From NCBI GenBank assembly GCA_036971475.1, contig JBAIZL010000005.1:57739931-57803930 (forward strand): a DNA stretch of 64,000 nucleotides, given 5' to 3'. The translations under genes were made by a program, and so were the position numbers. The notes beneath the pieces were generated by a model. That model worked only from the letters and a program-made list of their open reading frames with translations. It was not told the DNA's origin and searched no databases. The DNA comes from Prosapia bicincta. Its lineage: Eukaryota > Arthropoda > Insecta > Hemiptera > Cercopidae. Numbering within the stretch: the stretch's first letter is position 1; every line of letters starts with the position of its first letter. Positions 24,581 through 37,335 of the stretch are shown here, in pieces.

Positions 24581-24957
24581 ACAAGTAATATAAACAAACA
24601 TTTTAAAGTCAATTTCTACTTAGGTCAACAAAAAAAAATTTATTTCAGTTACTATTTATTAAATATTTACAATTAATATAAAAAAGTAACATAACCTATC
24701 CGTTAAAACCACATAACCTATAACATAATATCAGCTGTTTTATGAAATCATATGTTATCACTTGTTTTAACCCAAATGGGACGAAATATCAATATTGGAT
24801 ACCTTTACCCTCTTGTGAAACGTTTTCTTCCATAATAAACTAAAATTAATTAATCAAATTTAATTAATGATTGTCATTTGAAAAATAACTGTATTTACAT
24901 CAAGTGTCATCCACAAGATAAATATAGGGAGAGTGTGAACTAATAGAAGGAACTGAT
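24581..24957 (-). repeat. Dispersed repeat, short form (copy S1)
   Basis: Reverse orientation: begins CAAGTAATATAAACAAAC, includes AGTCAATTTCTACTTAGGTC, the CATAACCTATAACATAATAT and CAGCTGTTTTATGAAATCAT blocks, and ends GTGTGAACTAATAGAAGGAA. Same ends as the long form but a different middle. Confidence 0.82.
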
Positions 24958-25795
24958 AAATATATTCTATTACATCCCATTATCTTGCATGGTTATTGCT
25001 TTTGCGAAAAGTCAGTTTAGACCGTATAATATTTTACTTGCTTCACTCACTGAAAAGGGTAGTACGTTTCTCGAAAAAAGGTATGACTGGACTTAGCTGT
25101 AGTAAATAGACCAAATTTGTATTTAGCCATTTTGTATGGCGATCAGACAGAATGATTCATCTTTTCCAAGGGCAGAAAAACTTTGTGAACCTACAGATAG
25201 GTAACGGCATAAAACCCCCTGGAAGAAAATATAGGGGAGATCATGATTTTGTATTTCATGTAAATCCATTCTTTATTGGTGTTTAAAACATATCTACCGA
25301 GCACAATCTCTTATAAAGTAAAGGACAAAGTGGGATATATTTAGAAGGAATAAGGAGAAGGCATAATGGTCCTTCAGTACTGGATATAAAGACAAGTTAG
25401 GGCATTGCATGGGCTTACCAACTCCCAACTGGGGTAGAAGAACCGTCTACCTTCGTGTACACTCGTCTAAACTCGTGTTTTTACAACATATTTGCAGCGT
25501 TTCAACCTCTAAGGATTTCTAACTATTTTAAAATGACTTGAAACATTTTTTGTTTGTTTTAATCTCTTGGTTCAATTTTTTAAAACAATTAAACTAATTG
25601 AGTTTAAATAAAATCAACCCTCTCGACATCACACCGCCTTCTACATGTCCCTATCAAAAGGACACGCCTCTCTATTTTACCAGAAAAGCACTGGTCTAGT
25701 ATCCTAAACGCAGCCAGGGTTAAAGACAGACGCTCCGAAAACCTTGGGGTCATCATAGGTCTTTATTCTCTGACTGACTGACAGTCAATCTCTTT
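24958..25795. other. Unique stretch, no feature seen
   Basis: No coding or repeat structure recognised before the minisatellite. Confidence 0.5.
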
Positions 25796-27588
25796 GTTTA
25801 TCCTTTTTACTCTAGATCCTCCTGGACCTCCTAGATACTCAGGGATATATATCCTTTTTACTCCAGATCCCCCTGAACCTCCTAGATACTCAGGGATATA
25901 CATATATCCTTTTCACTCTAGATCCTCGTGAACCTCCTAGATACTCAGGGATATACATATATCTTTTTTACTCTAGATCCTCGTGAACCTCCTAGATACT
26001 CAGGGATATATTTCCTTTTTACTCTAGATCCTCCTGAACCTCCTAGATACTCAGGGATATACATATATCTTTTTTACTCTAGATCCTCGTGAACCTCCTA
26101 GATACTCAGGGATATATTTCCTTTTTACTCTAGATCCTCGTGAACCTCCTAGATACTCAGGGATATACATATATCTTTTTTACTCTAGATCCTCGTGAAC
26201 CTCCTAGATACTCAGGGATATATTTCCTTTTTACTCTAGATCCTCGTGAACCTCCTAGATACTCAGGGATATACATATATCTTTTTTACTCTAGATCCTC
26301 GTGAACCTCCTAGATACTCAGGGATATATTTCCTTTTTACTCTAGATCCTCGTGAACCTCCTAGATACTCAGGGATATACATATATCTTTTTTACTCTAG
26401 ATCCTCGTGAACCTCCTAGATACTCAGGGATATATTTCCTTTTTACTCTAGATCCTCGTGAACCTCCTAGATACTCAGGGATATACATATATCTTTTTTA
26501 CTCTAGATCCTCGTGAACCTCCTAGATACTCAGGGATATATTTCCTTTTTACTCTAGATCCTCCTGAACCTCCTAGATACTCAGGGATATACATATATCT
26601 TTTTTACTCTAGATCCTCGTGAACCTCCTAGATACTCAGGGATATACATATATCTTTTTTACTCTAGATCCTCGTGAACCTCCTAGATACTCAGGGATAT
26701 ATTTCCTTTTTACTCTAGATCCCCCTGAACCTCCTAGATACTCAGGGATATATTTCCTTTTTACTCTAGATCCTCGTGAACCTCCTAGATACTCAGGGAT
26801 ATACATATATCCTTTTTACTCTAGATCCTCGTGAACCTCCTAGATACTCAGGGATATACATATATCCTTTTTACTCTAGATCCTCGTGAACCTCCTAGAT
26901 ACTCAGGGATATATTTCCTTTTTACTCTAGATCCTCCTGAACCTCCTAGATACTCAGGGATATATATCCTTTTTACTCTAGATCCTCCTGAACCTTCTAG
27001 ATACTCAGGGATATATATCCTTTTTACTCTAGATCCTCGTGAACCTCTTAGATACTCAGGGATATATATCCTTTTTACTCTAGATCCTCCTGAACCTCCT
27101 AGATACTCAGGGATATACATATAACCTTTTTACTCTACATCCCCCCGAACCTCCTAGATACTCAGGGATATAAATCCTTTTTACTCTAGATCCCCCTGAA
27201 CCTCCTAGATACTTAGGGATATAAATCCTTTTTACTCTAGATCCTCCTGAACCTCCTAGATACTCAGGGATATACATATAACCTTTTTACTCTACATCCC
27301 CCCGAACCTCCTAGATACTCAGGGATATAAATCCTTTTTACTCTAGATCCCCCCGAACCTCCTAGATACTCAGGGATATAAATCCTTTTTACTCTAGATC
27401 CCCCTGAACCTCCTAGATACTCAGGGATATACATATAACCTTTTTACTCTACATCCCCCCGAACCTCCTAGATACTCAGGGATATAAATCCTTTTTACTC
27501 TAGATCCCCCCGAACCTCCTAGATACTCAGGGATATAAATCCTTTTTACTCTAGATCCCCCTGAACCTCCTAGATACTCAGGGATATT
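25796..27588. repeat. 51/55-bp minisatellite, about 34 copies
   Basis: Unit: CCTTTTTACTCTAGATCCTC then GTGAACCTCCTAGATACTCA then GGGATATA plus a variable joint. The joint is either ATATATTTCC-like (51 bp) or ATACATATATC-like (55 bp). From about 25900 to 26600 the two alternate, giving a 106-bp higher-order unit. Later copies have CCCCCGAAC variants and ATAAAT joints. Because 51 is divisible by three, long repetitive open frames arise on both strands; they are not genes. Confidence 0.97.
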
Positions 27589-27789
27589 TAAATATCCTGT
27601 ACATTGCTAACATTCGTAACAAAATATATTTCCAGTTTAGAATAATTTCTAGTTTTAATAACTAAATTTATTTAAAACAAATTCATTTTAAATAATAAAA
27701 TGTTATACAGCATTCCTGTCTCTAGACCATCCAGTAAGCAACGTTCTACTACTTGTTTAAAGATTTGACGTTTATACGTGGATAATATT

Positions 27790-28000
27790 TGAGCTGGCTT
27801 GTGAGCTTAGATTGTTAATAAATATCTGTGCATAACCTCACAATTATAAATAGTTTATTTTCATACGCATTTCTGCAACATGTTGCAAAGCTATTGTGAT
27901 TTCATTGATGCTAAAGTGGTGTCATTGATGATAATATAAGTCACTAAAACCCGCATTAAAATAAAGTGTTTAGTAATTGTGGCTTCGAGTGCCTTTATAC
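27790..28000. repeat. Decayed foldback element FB3
   Basis: Left TTTATTTTCATACGCATTTCTGCAAC and right TTGATGATAATATAAGTCAC then TAAAACCCGCATTAAAATAAA are imperfect complements around a centre near 27890. They match the layout of the 41.1-kb element (GAAACGCGTATGAGTAAATAAA). The ribozyme core reads TTGATGA...TAAAAC, so key bases are lost. Confidence 0.5.
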
Positions 28001-28121
28001 ACTTGGAGTTTACTTTGGTTTGCATCGTTGCAAATTATTGAGCATATTTGTATATGCTTATTTAACGTATTCAATTTCCTTTAAAATAACCTTCTTTTAA
28101 AAATTGTAACATGTGACATAA

Positions 28122-28122
28122 A

Positions 28123-28197
<75 letters not shown>
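28122..28197. repeat. (AT)n microsatellite
   Basis: About 35 AT units with one ATAAAT interruption. Confidence 0.95.
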
Positions 28198-28198
<1 letters not shown>

Positions 28199-28226
28199 CT
28201 AGGTTTTGCAACACTGTTTTCTTGTA

Positions 28227-28390
28227 TTCACTTATCACTTTCACTATATGTACTTAAACAAAAATCTTACTTAGTATTATACTACAATCCCCGGTCAGTG
28301 ATGACCGATGATGGGGATACTACCAATCTTTGAAAGTTAACTCGCATAAATACCAAGTAAGATTCTTGTTTAAGTACATATAGTGAAAGT
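28227..28390. repeat. Foldback repeat with 42-bp arms
   Basis: ACTTTCACTATATGTACTTA at 28227 and its complement ending at 28390 (TAAGTACATATAGTGAAAGT) pair over about 42 bp with few mismatches, enclosing about 80 bp of unique centre (CCCCGGTCAGTGATGACCG). AT microsatellite sequence flanks both sides. Confidence 0.85.
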
Positions 28391-28483
28391 TATATATATA
28401 TATTTCGTTATAAAAAAACCAAAATCTTAGAAGATGGTTACAATGTGGTCGAGAAATTCATACAGGCCTGTCTTATTTGTAGC

Positions 28484-28692
28484 ACCATTCTACTCGCAGA
28501 TAGATACATTCTGCTCGCAGATAGATACATTCTACTCGCAGATAGATACATTCTACTCGCAGATAAATACATTCTACTCGCAGATAAATACATTCTACTC
28601 GCAGATAGATACATTCTACTCGCAGATAGATACATTCTACTCGCAGATAGATACATTCTACTCGCAGATAGATACATTCTACTCGCAGATAT
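28484..28692. repeat. 21-bp tandem repeat, about 10 copies
   Basis: Unit TCTACTCGCAGATAGATACAT with rare A/G changes (AGATAAATAC in two units). The period of 21 yields open frames in all phases; not coding. Confidence 0.97.
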
Positions 28693-29384
28693 AATACAGT
28701 ATTTGTGGTATCTATATCGCAATGAAATTAATAAGAACTTCACCAAATATGTAATTAAGTACAAAACGTCATCAAAATTAATAACAATTTTTACTGTTTA
28801 TGAGCATTCCATTAATAAAATTCGAAAATAAATTATCTCTTCGGTAAGGGCAATATTTGAAAGGGTAATAATAATAACTGATTTGAATATCTGTGAAGTC
28901 TTATTTGCAGAAGAAGTCCGAGTGTGCGCTGCGCCGCTTGTAATGAAGCCATTCGTATTCCGCGGATTTGCGCGCCTATTAAACGTTAAAAAAGCTGTTT
29001 TTCGAGTAGATCGACCTAAACGCCTGTGTTTGTCTTGTACAAATCTTATGCAAATGTAAGGACGAGGCACTTTCGCAGAGACAGTTCAGTTATCATTTGT
29101 ATAAATGTAATTTGGATGAAACTCAAAGTTTGTTCTCACCACCAGTCTGGCATTTATTTTAGCGAGGGATCGCTCGCTACTGTTAGACAGAACTACCTTT
29201 TTCAACCCGAATATAAACAATGCAGATGTGACTTCCACGTTTTCTATAATTGAAACCATCTCGAATTTTACCTTAGGATTACAATAACGGAGAAATAGAC
29301 CTATCATGTATTTTAGCTATACAAGTAGCCTACCTACTTTGAACATTTGGAAGTGTTAGTCAATGTTCGTTTACTTTGTTTATG
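28693..29384. other. Unique stretch, no gene seen
   Basis: GC-richer patch at 28905-29010 (GTGCGCTGCGCCGCTTGTAA). No recognisable protein. Confidence 0.45.
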
Positions 29385-30245
29385 CATTATATTAACAATG
29401 ATATATACCGCTGTAACTGTTTTGTATATTGTGAATCAGGTTGGCAGCCCTGCACACCTGAGCCAAGTATTAACAATAATATACATCGCTGTAATTTTTC
29501 TGTAATACTGTAAATAAGATTGGCAGCCCTGCACACCTGAGCCAAATATTACAATAATATACATCGCTGTAATTTTTCTGTAATACTATAAATAAGGTTT
29601 CAGCCCTGCACACCTGAGCCAAGTATTACAATAGTATACATCGCTGTAATTTTTCTGTAATACTGTAAATAAGGTTGGCAGCCCTGCATACCTGAACCAA
29701 GTATTACAATAATATACATCCCTGTAGTGTGTCTGTAATACTGTAAATCAGGTTGGTAGCCCTGCACATGGGAATCAAGGATTAATAATAATATACGTCG
29801 TTGTAACTTTACTGTAATACTGGTAGTAAGGTTGGCAGCCCTGCACATGGGAACCAAGGATTTACAATAATATACATCCCTGTAGTGTGTCTGTAATACT
29901 GTAAATCAGGTTGGTAGCCCTGCACATGGGAATCGAGGATTAATAATAATATACGTCGATGTAACTGTTCTGTAATACTGGTAATAAGGTTGGAAGCCCT
30001 GCACACCTGAGCCAAGTTTTAACAATAATATACATCGCTGAATTTTTTTTTGTAATACAGTAAATCAGGTTGGCAGCCCTGCACATGGGAACCAAGGATT
30101 AACAATAATATACATCCCTGTAACTGTAATGTATAGATAGTTAATCGGGTTAATACACGTGAGCCAAGTAACAATAATATACATTTGTAGTAACAGTTTT
30201 CTATATTCTAAATCAGGTTGGTAGCCCTGCACACGGGAACCAGGA
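29385..30245. repeat. 77-80-bp minisatellite, about 11 copies
   Basis: Unit contains GTTGGCAGCCCTGCACACCT, then GAGCCAAGTATTAACAATAA, then TATACATCGCTGTAAT and TCTGTAATACTGTAAAT. Copy spacing measured at 79 and 77 bp. Two unit types, CACACCTGAGCC and CACATGGGAAYC, are interspersed. Confidence 0.95.
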
Positions 30246-32384
30246 TTTTGCTCCGCCTAAAGTACCCCGATAAATTTTCATGTCTCTTCGAAACCCATTC
30301 CTTAATATGTCTATAATTTTCCAAACTATTGATAATAGTCGATGTGGAAAGTTGGTGCTTCCTTACACCCCCCTATTATGAAGTGCCCCCCTAGGTTTAT
30401 CTCAAGTAAGAGCTACGGCACTTGAGCAATTGTTCAGTAAATCTCCCAAATCAGGAGAGTATTTATGCCTCTTTAAATATCCTTAGGTACTTAACGCTCA
30501 AAAGGGAAAACAGTTTTAGGTAATTAGTTTTAATGAAGTCTTTTTATAAAACAAAAGAAAACCCTTTATCTAATGAAGATATTTTAAAAATTACGAAACG
30601 CGATGTAAGTTTCGCAAGAGGGTCAGGATATCAGGGGTGACTAAAGTGGAATCGTTGTTCCACCATTCTCATTTATAATTAACGCTAATATGGTTTAATG
30701 TTATTACTTAATTGTTCTTTGTAATAGCTATTAGTACAATATTGAAATGCATTTTAATTTCTAGTAAAATAATTATTTTTTTATTTTAATCTAAATTTAA
30801 AATTTTTTTGCTGGAGAGTTACGAACAATCTATATTTATTTGATACGAGGATGAAAAATACGTTAAAGTGTAACGCTGCTACGGGTAGAGAGAAAACCGT
30901 TTTTTAAATAAGTGATATGTGTACATAATAACTGGACATAGTGGGCAAAATATTTCTAAAAATAGGGAGATTAATCGACCTAAACGTAGCGTTTACGTGA
31001 CGCGAGTTCGGTGCAAGTGTGACAGATGACAGATGAATTGTCCAACATAGGTCGTATGACAGATTCCCTTAACTGAAACAACGAAACTAGAGCGCACACT
31101 CTGCAGGAGATTAGATTTCAACGGGACCAGAAACGGATGTGACAAGTTTTATCTTGAATATATCGCTTTGTTATCAAACACGCGCTGTTTATCATTGTTG
31201 TAATGGTGTAAAACAAAACCCTAAAGGGGAACGACAAAATCATAAAACGGTACCAGTAAAGTACGCGCAGAGGCAGCATTATTCAGGTATTTGCGGTGAG
31301 TTTAAGTGTTTACGCGCCTGGTTGTGAACCAACCTTGACAATATTGATTGGAAAAGCAAATTTATAAAGATAGTAACGAGTTAAAAAATTCCCACTTAGC
31401 AACAGTGAAAACCCCTAATATTATTTGTTGTACAACAAAATTATATATTGCTGGAACGCAAAAAAACTTCTTTACACGAAGCCATTTTTATTTCATATAA
31501 ATATTCTATTAACGAAATATTTCTGATTGTGTCTTTATGAATAGAGATAATCAACCGAGAATTAATGTATCTTGGTGTGGAATTGATTTTTGGTTTGAGG
31601 TTCAACTTTCGTCGTTCATTTCACGTAGTAACATCTTCCGTTACAAATTGTTGAATATGACCTGGTCATAAAGTGCGAAATATAAATCGATTAATTTATC
31701 GGAACCACTAATCGAAATATTACAAAGCGCTCTTGACTAGAAGATTTTAGCGAGAGAGAGGGCTTATCAGTATATTCTCTGGAAAGTATACTTTATCTTT
31801 AAAATTTCGCCAAATTAAAGTTAAAACTGATTACAAAGCACGTGACGATAATTTACGTTATCCAAATAATCGCAGAATAATTCTTTAAACTTTAAAAGTC
31901 TCTAAAGCAGGTTCGAATTTTTTCTCATTTTTATTCTATGAGGTATTCCAAGTGTTCTAACTGAAAAGTGAAAGGTTAGTTTTGTTCCTTAACAAATTTA
32001 TGAGAGAATATTTGTTTTGCTAATTTTCACTGCGTGTAATGAAGCTTGGAAATTGCTTTAGAAAAGTTTTGTCTCCTATTGTTTATTAGTACTTATTAGT
32101 GTAATATTTATTTCTATAACTTTATCAAAGAGTACTTTAAAACAACAGTACAAACTTTCATGTTTTAAACTCTATATTTGTCTGAAAGGTAATAGAAATA
32201 AAATTTCAAGTAGTTATTATTTTAATATTAATAATTTAGTTTTATTAGATCTACTAAAAATAATATCGAATTTGGAACGGTCAGTGATATAGTGTACATA
32301 CAAATTTTAAAACAATATAGGCCTAAGTAATATTTGAGCTGCCTTGTGTGTTATTGTGAATTATAAATAGGTTTACACAAAGTG
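30246..32384. other. AT-rich stretch, no feature seen
   Basis: No coding or repeat structure recognised, apart from a GC-balanced patch at 30960-31330 of unknown nature. Confidence 0.5.
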
Positions 32385-32545
32385 ATAGTTAGAAATATTT
32401 TGCATGCGCGTTTCAGTGGCTCATATCATCTTCAGTGAGATTACACCCAATTACAACTGAAACCCTTATCAGCGATGAGTCTCACTGATGACGACATGAG
32501 TCACCGAAACGCGTAAGGGAATAAAGTGTTTATAATTGCGAGTTC
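32385..32545. repeat. Decayed foldback element FB4 with hammerhead-like cores
   Basis: CATGCGCGTTTCAGTGGCTC on the left and CACTGATGACGACATGAGTC then ACCGAAACGCGTAAGG on the right form imperfect arms. The right unit has CTGATGA (32485-32491) and GAAACGCGTA (32506-32515); the left, complemented, has CTGAAGA and GAAACGCGCA. Stem II pairs poorly and stem I does not form in the right unit, so this is a decayed relative of the 41.1-kb element. Confidence 0.6.
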
Positions 32546-32941
32546 GTGTTCAGTGATTCTAAAACTATGTTTTGCTCCCCCAATACGCTGGAATGCCTAT
32601 TATTATTCTCTTACTTCTGGTTTTAAAGTTTACAATAAAATGTGCATAAATACAAACACCTTTTTAAAAAATTATGAGGAAATTCCATAAATTTATAAAT
32701 ATATGTGTATAAATTTTACTTATAAATTCCTGTATTTGTCTCATAACTTTTCAAAACGAGCTGTTATACATATAACCTGTGAACTTCTAGATTCTTGCAA
32801 ACTGTAAAACGTGAAATAGAAAATAAATAGTGTATTGTAGTGGTGAGAACAAAGGTAGACATAGGAGTAAACAAACATTTCTACTCTGAAAAAGGGATAA
32901 AGAAATTGTTTTAAACAAGGCAGCAAATGTGAAAATCGAAA

Positions 32942-33545
32942 GAAATTTTTTGCATGAATAAGTTTTTATTCATCCAATGAGGTTCAAAGTCCTTTTTTGT
33001 TTAACCTGTAGCAGATAATAATTGATGTTAATACAGTTTTTTCAAATATTTATTCATTAATTTTCAACATTAATTCATCAACAATTTTTAATAAGTTGGT
33101 GCGGTCGGATTCTAACTGAATGACTCATTTTGAAATCCAGTACTTTGGCACTGAGCCAATTTTCCATTGCTAGAAATCTATTACTTAAAAGATGTAGGCT
33201 ATAAGAAATTATAAGAGAACAGTTTCTTGGAATAATTAAATAATACAAGAGATGGATAGAATAAGAAATTGTAGATCATCATTAGCTTCATTAATTTAAA
33301 ACGAAAAGAAAAGAAAGAGAATAAATAGTAACAAAAAAATAATAATATACCAACACCATACATGCCTACTGTATAAAGAGGGAAATGGAAAATTTCGAGA
33401 AAATCCGCTTTCTATTTTGGCACTTAACATTGTGATTCTGCCATATGTATATACATATTTATATTAATTTTAATTATTTAATAAAAAGTAACTAAAATAA
33501 ATTTTTCCTGTTGACCTGAGTAGGAATTGATTATAATTTTTTTTC
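32942..33545 (+). repeat. Dispersed repeat, long form (copy L3)
   Basis: Shares TTTTTATTCATCCAATGAGG, the minus-strand tRNA-like module (about 33103-33165, GGATTCTAACTGAATGACTC and CACTGAGCCAATTTTCC), the GCTTTCTATTTTGGCACTTA block and the terminal GTTGACCTGAGTAGGAATTG. Confidence 0.78.
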
Positions 33546-34390
33546 TTATATGACGTTTATCTAAATGTATGCAAATATTTCAAGGTAATATTGTAAAGTT
33601 ATATCTACAAACTTATCTTTAACTGAATTGTTTTCCACACTGTAAAGAGATCGGTTTTGAACATGCGGCCAAACCAGCTGAGTGGTTGCACGTAATATCA
33701 GGCATGGCTCTTTGTGTGTTTAGCTCTAATAACACATCCAGCCAGACTCCTGCCCGCCTTTAATGACAACAATTTCAACGGACGTAAGTTAAGGCTAAAA
33801 GCAACTGAAGCATATGTTTATAGATGAGTCTGTAATTCCGATAGTGGTTCACGCCCCACTTGGTTTGTGGCTTACCTTCACTTGAGTGACCACTGACCAG
33901 ACTCGAGGATTAGCCTATTGTGGTTGTCCAAACACATTCTATTCGTGAGAAGAATTAAGGATGATGCTAACAATGCTTGCGCAGTCCTCTTTAATCTTTT
34001 CTGATTCTCTTTTGTGCCGTAACAACAACTGGCAACAAGCTTAACACCGGTTCGACGCTGGAAATGTCAAAAACATTTTCGTTTTATTTTCGCAGAGTAA
34101 CTTATGGTTGTAGAAACAAAATAAGTTTTCGTACAATTTCAGCCAATGTTTACTTCCCACGTAGAAGTCTCCGGAACAGATATCTATTTTGTTTGTTTTC
34201 TTATATTCGCAGGAAAATGAAGAGCTTCTGGTTTTAGAAATCATTTATAGTTTCGAGTTTATTTCTGATATCATATTTGTCTTGCAATTGGTTCTTATAG
34301 ATTCCTTAATTATTGAATATAGAATTCCTTGGTTAATATAAACTACAAAGTAAATAGACACACACAAGCAAAGTAGCGAATTATTTTTAC
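33546..34390. other. Unique stretch, no feature seen
   Basis: 33660-34040 is less AT-rich but shows no supported gene. Confidence 0.45.
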
Positions 34391-34810
34391 TCAATTCCTT
34401 CTATTAGTTCACAATCCCCTTTTACATATCTTGTTCAAATTTTCAATAAATAAAATAGGGTACGTATATTCACCCACTCAAGTTAAAATACCTTTTTTTT
34501 ATACTTGCAGTGAATGACACATGATATTGATACAATTTGTTAAAATAAGAATTACATATATTGAATTAATTTTTTTTTTATACCGGAGAAAAACCTTTCA
34601 CTGTAAAAACGTCCCACAAAACTGTATAACCCAGTGTCATCATAAAACAGAACCCTATATTATACCACTACTACGTAGCTTGATAACAAATAATTTCATA
34701 TAATAGGTGGTTTAAAGTGATACGTTATGTTGTAGAACAGCTGTTTAACATTTAGTTTATGTTACGTTTTTGTACAATATTAAATTTAATTTTATTATTT
34801 TTTTTTTAAT
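34391..34810 (+). repeat. Dispersed repeat, short form, diverged (copy S2)
   Basis: Starts TCAATTCCTTCTATTAGTTC and keeps CTTGTTCAAATTTTCAATAA, TGCAGTGAATGACACATGAT and GGAGAAAAACCTTTCAC. It loses similarity after the AACAGCTGTTTAAC block. Confidence 0.65.
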
Positions 34811-35420
34811 AATGCTGAATTACATTATAGCTTTAAAGTATCCAGTTAGGTTAGGTTTTAAGTACACAGTCATAACATACGTTTGATGTTGAAAGTCCGC
34901 GGTAAGTGGAGCCACTCATTCAATTCTCCAATCGGTTAGTTTAGGAGAACTTTTTTCAAAGAAACCTAACCTAAGAGATTACTCTTTAGGCATATTGTAA
35001 TATAACTTTAATTGAAGGTAGTATAACATGTAGGCGATTCATGAAGAATTACTCGACAAATGGGAGTGGCAAACATTGAGGTTATGTTTATGGCTATAAT
35101 TAATGCACGTTTTAAACATTATTTCTGATTTCGGTCATTTAAAACTACTTTTTCCTTGTTTAGAATATATTTTCAGGTGACGCACGGAAAAATTAAAAAT
35201 TGAAACATGGCTTCTCAGTTATTAACAAACCATAAACTTAATGTGTCTTGAAATTTATTATTTGTCATTTATTTTATGTCTTGAAGTAATACTTGCAATG
35301 CTTTATATTTAATAGTTTTTTGAAGCTGGTATCAGTGTGACAAACATCTAGCTAGTAGCCTATTGCTATTTTTGTTTAAATTTTAAAAATATTTTTATCA
35401 GGCTGTCATTTTTTTTTTCA
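34811..35420. other. AT-rich stretch, no feature seen
   Basis: No coding or repeat structure recognised. Confidence 0.5.
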
Positions 35421-35885
35421 AATCCTTCCATTAGTCCACACTCTTCTTATATTATATTGTTCAAATTTTCAGTCGTTAATCAAGTACTTTATCTTAAGTA
35501 CTGAATTTGAAATATATTTCTTAAAACTTGTAGTGGATGACAATTGATGTTAGTAAAGCCTTTTTCGAATATTATTTCATTAGTTAAATTTATTAATGAA
35601 TTAATTTTAGTTTTATATGGGAGAAAAACTTATCATAAAAGGGGCCAGTTATAAAATAAAGATACTTCGTCCCATTTTTGCTTAAAATAAGTGATAACAT
35701 ATGATTTCATAAAACAGCTGATATTGTGTTATAGGTTATGTGGCTGAACAGCTGTTTTAACGCATAGGTTATGTTACTTTACTTGTATTAATTGTAACTA
35801 TTTAATAAAAATCAACTAAAATAACATTTATCTATGTTGATCCAAGTAGAAATTGACTAAAAAATGTTTGTTTTTGTTACTTGTT
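35421..35885 (+). repeat. Dispersed repeat, short form (copy S3)
   Basis: CCTTCCATTAGTCCACACTC through TTGTTCAAATTTTCAGTCG, GGAGAAAAACTTATCA, ATATGATTTCATAAAACAGC, AACAGCTGTTTTAACGCATA and CCAAGTAGAAATTGACT. This is the best-preserved short-form copy in plus orientation. Confidence 0.85.
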
Positions 35886-36004
35886 TTGCCTAAAAGACAT
35901 GACACTAATTCCTCTTGAATACGGCGTATAACTGTTCCTCTTAAATAGCTGGCCAGAAGTGAAATAATTAAAACGGAGCCAAGAAGAAGAAACGGTTCCA
36001 TCCG

Positions 36005-36440
36005 CACCAGCTCTAGGTTACCTCATTCAACATATTGACGGGCAATGTCAATAGCTCGACGTCACGAGGGGCGTGGCTTCTTGTCGGGACGGACCGATCC
36101 GACACAATTGGAAAGCGGCCGGAGAAAACGGAGTCCGTCTATTGTTGCGATCTTGTTTCTTTTTCTTTATTTTTCATACACAATAAACACACCAACAAAA
36201 AGTGTTTTTTATTGGTTTGCTTTGGAATTGGAGCAGGCTCGCTTGAATGCGATATCAGGACCGCCGCTTTCATAGCGCGTTTGCTATTGTTTGTGTTTGT
36301 GTAAGGGCGGGCATGCGCACAGCAGGTTGTCCGGTATTGTGATGCGATTGTTTCTTGTTTGCTGAAATCCAACTGAACCGGTTGTATCCGGTTAAAGGGT
36401 TGCAACCCCCGGGGAAGAGTTGCATATGTCGACACCTATT
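36005..36440. other. GC-richer unique island
   Basis: Short overlapping open frames occur here on both strands, but none is recognisable. Words such as GACGTCACGAGGGGCGTGGC stand out. It may be regulatory or an old insertion. Confidence 0.25.
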
Positions 36441-36595
36441 GTTGGTTTTACCACTCTACATACGGAATTGTTACCTTCTGACGGATTGCTGTTTGTACAC
36501 GGGCAGTGTGCAACGCCCAATTTTGGGAGACCCGTTATCAGACCAAAATGTCACAGAACCTTTATCACTTGAGTAGATTGGAGACGGCAGTTTTT

Positions 36596-36945
36596 TTCAA
36601 TCTTTTTTTAGCTCATATTCTTCTTACATATAGGCCCTATATCTTGCTCGAATTTTTAATCGTTGATAAAATACTTTTTATTCATCGTGAAGTTCAAATA
36701 CATAGACCTATTTTTAAACTTGTAGTGGATTACAAATGATGTTTTTCATTTATAGTTTTATATAGGAGAAACCTTTCACAGAAAGGGCAAAGTATGCAAT
36801 ATATTTAATATATTTATCCCATTTGGGTTAAAATAAGTGATAACATATAATTTCATAAAACAGCTGGTTTTATGTTATATGTTATGTGTTAGAATAGGCG
36901 TTTTAACAGATATGTTATGTTACTTGATTAGTATGATTGGTTGTC
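36596..36945 (+). repeat. Dispersed repeat, short form (copy S4)
   Basis: Matches S3 from TCTTGCTCGAATTTTTAATC to ACAGATATGTTATGTTACTT, then ends abruptly where the inverted copy S5 begins. Confidence 0.8.
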
Positions 36946-37335
36946 AAACAAGTAACATAATATTTCACAGGTCAACAAAAAAAGATATTCTAGATATTAT
37001 GTATTAAATAATTACAATTAATATAAACAAAGTAAGAGAACACATCGGTTAAAACAGAAGTTCTGCCACATAACCCCAACATAAAATCACCAGTTTTATG
37101 TAACCATATTACATATGTTATGCCAAAAGGGGGCGAAACAACTATATTGCATACCTTGCCCCTTCTGTAAAAAGTTTTCCTAATATATAAAACTAAATTT
37201 AATTAATGGTTTTACAATGATTCAATAATAATAAACTGTTATTACATCAATTGTCATCCAAAACATTAAGAAAAAAAATGTAGGCCTATTTGACCTTGAG
37301 GATGAATATCAAGTATTTTAGTAACGAATAAAAAT
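36946..37335 (-). repeat. Dispersed repeat, short form, inverted (copy S5)
   Basis: Reverse orientation: CAAGTAACATAATATTTCAC, GGTCAACAAAAAAAGATATT, ATTAAATAATTACAATTAAT, and the CATAACCCCAACATAAAATC block. With S4 it forms a tail-to-tail inverted pair. Confidence 0.8.

Noticed and set aside
26619..27124. Repetitive frames reading LLDTQGYTYI and complements
   Set aside because: The 51-bp minisatellite is a multiple of three, so stop-free frames arise by chance; no start context or non-repeat coding flanks them.
28434..28831. Repetitive frames with FYSQIDT or ILLADRY units
   Set aside because: The 21-bp tandem repeat gives open frames in every phase.
28490..30245. CRISPR-like look of regularly spaced repeats
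   Set aside because: The units are contiguous tandem repeats without unique spacers, and the sequence is animal.
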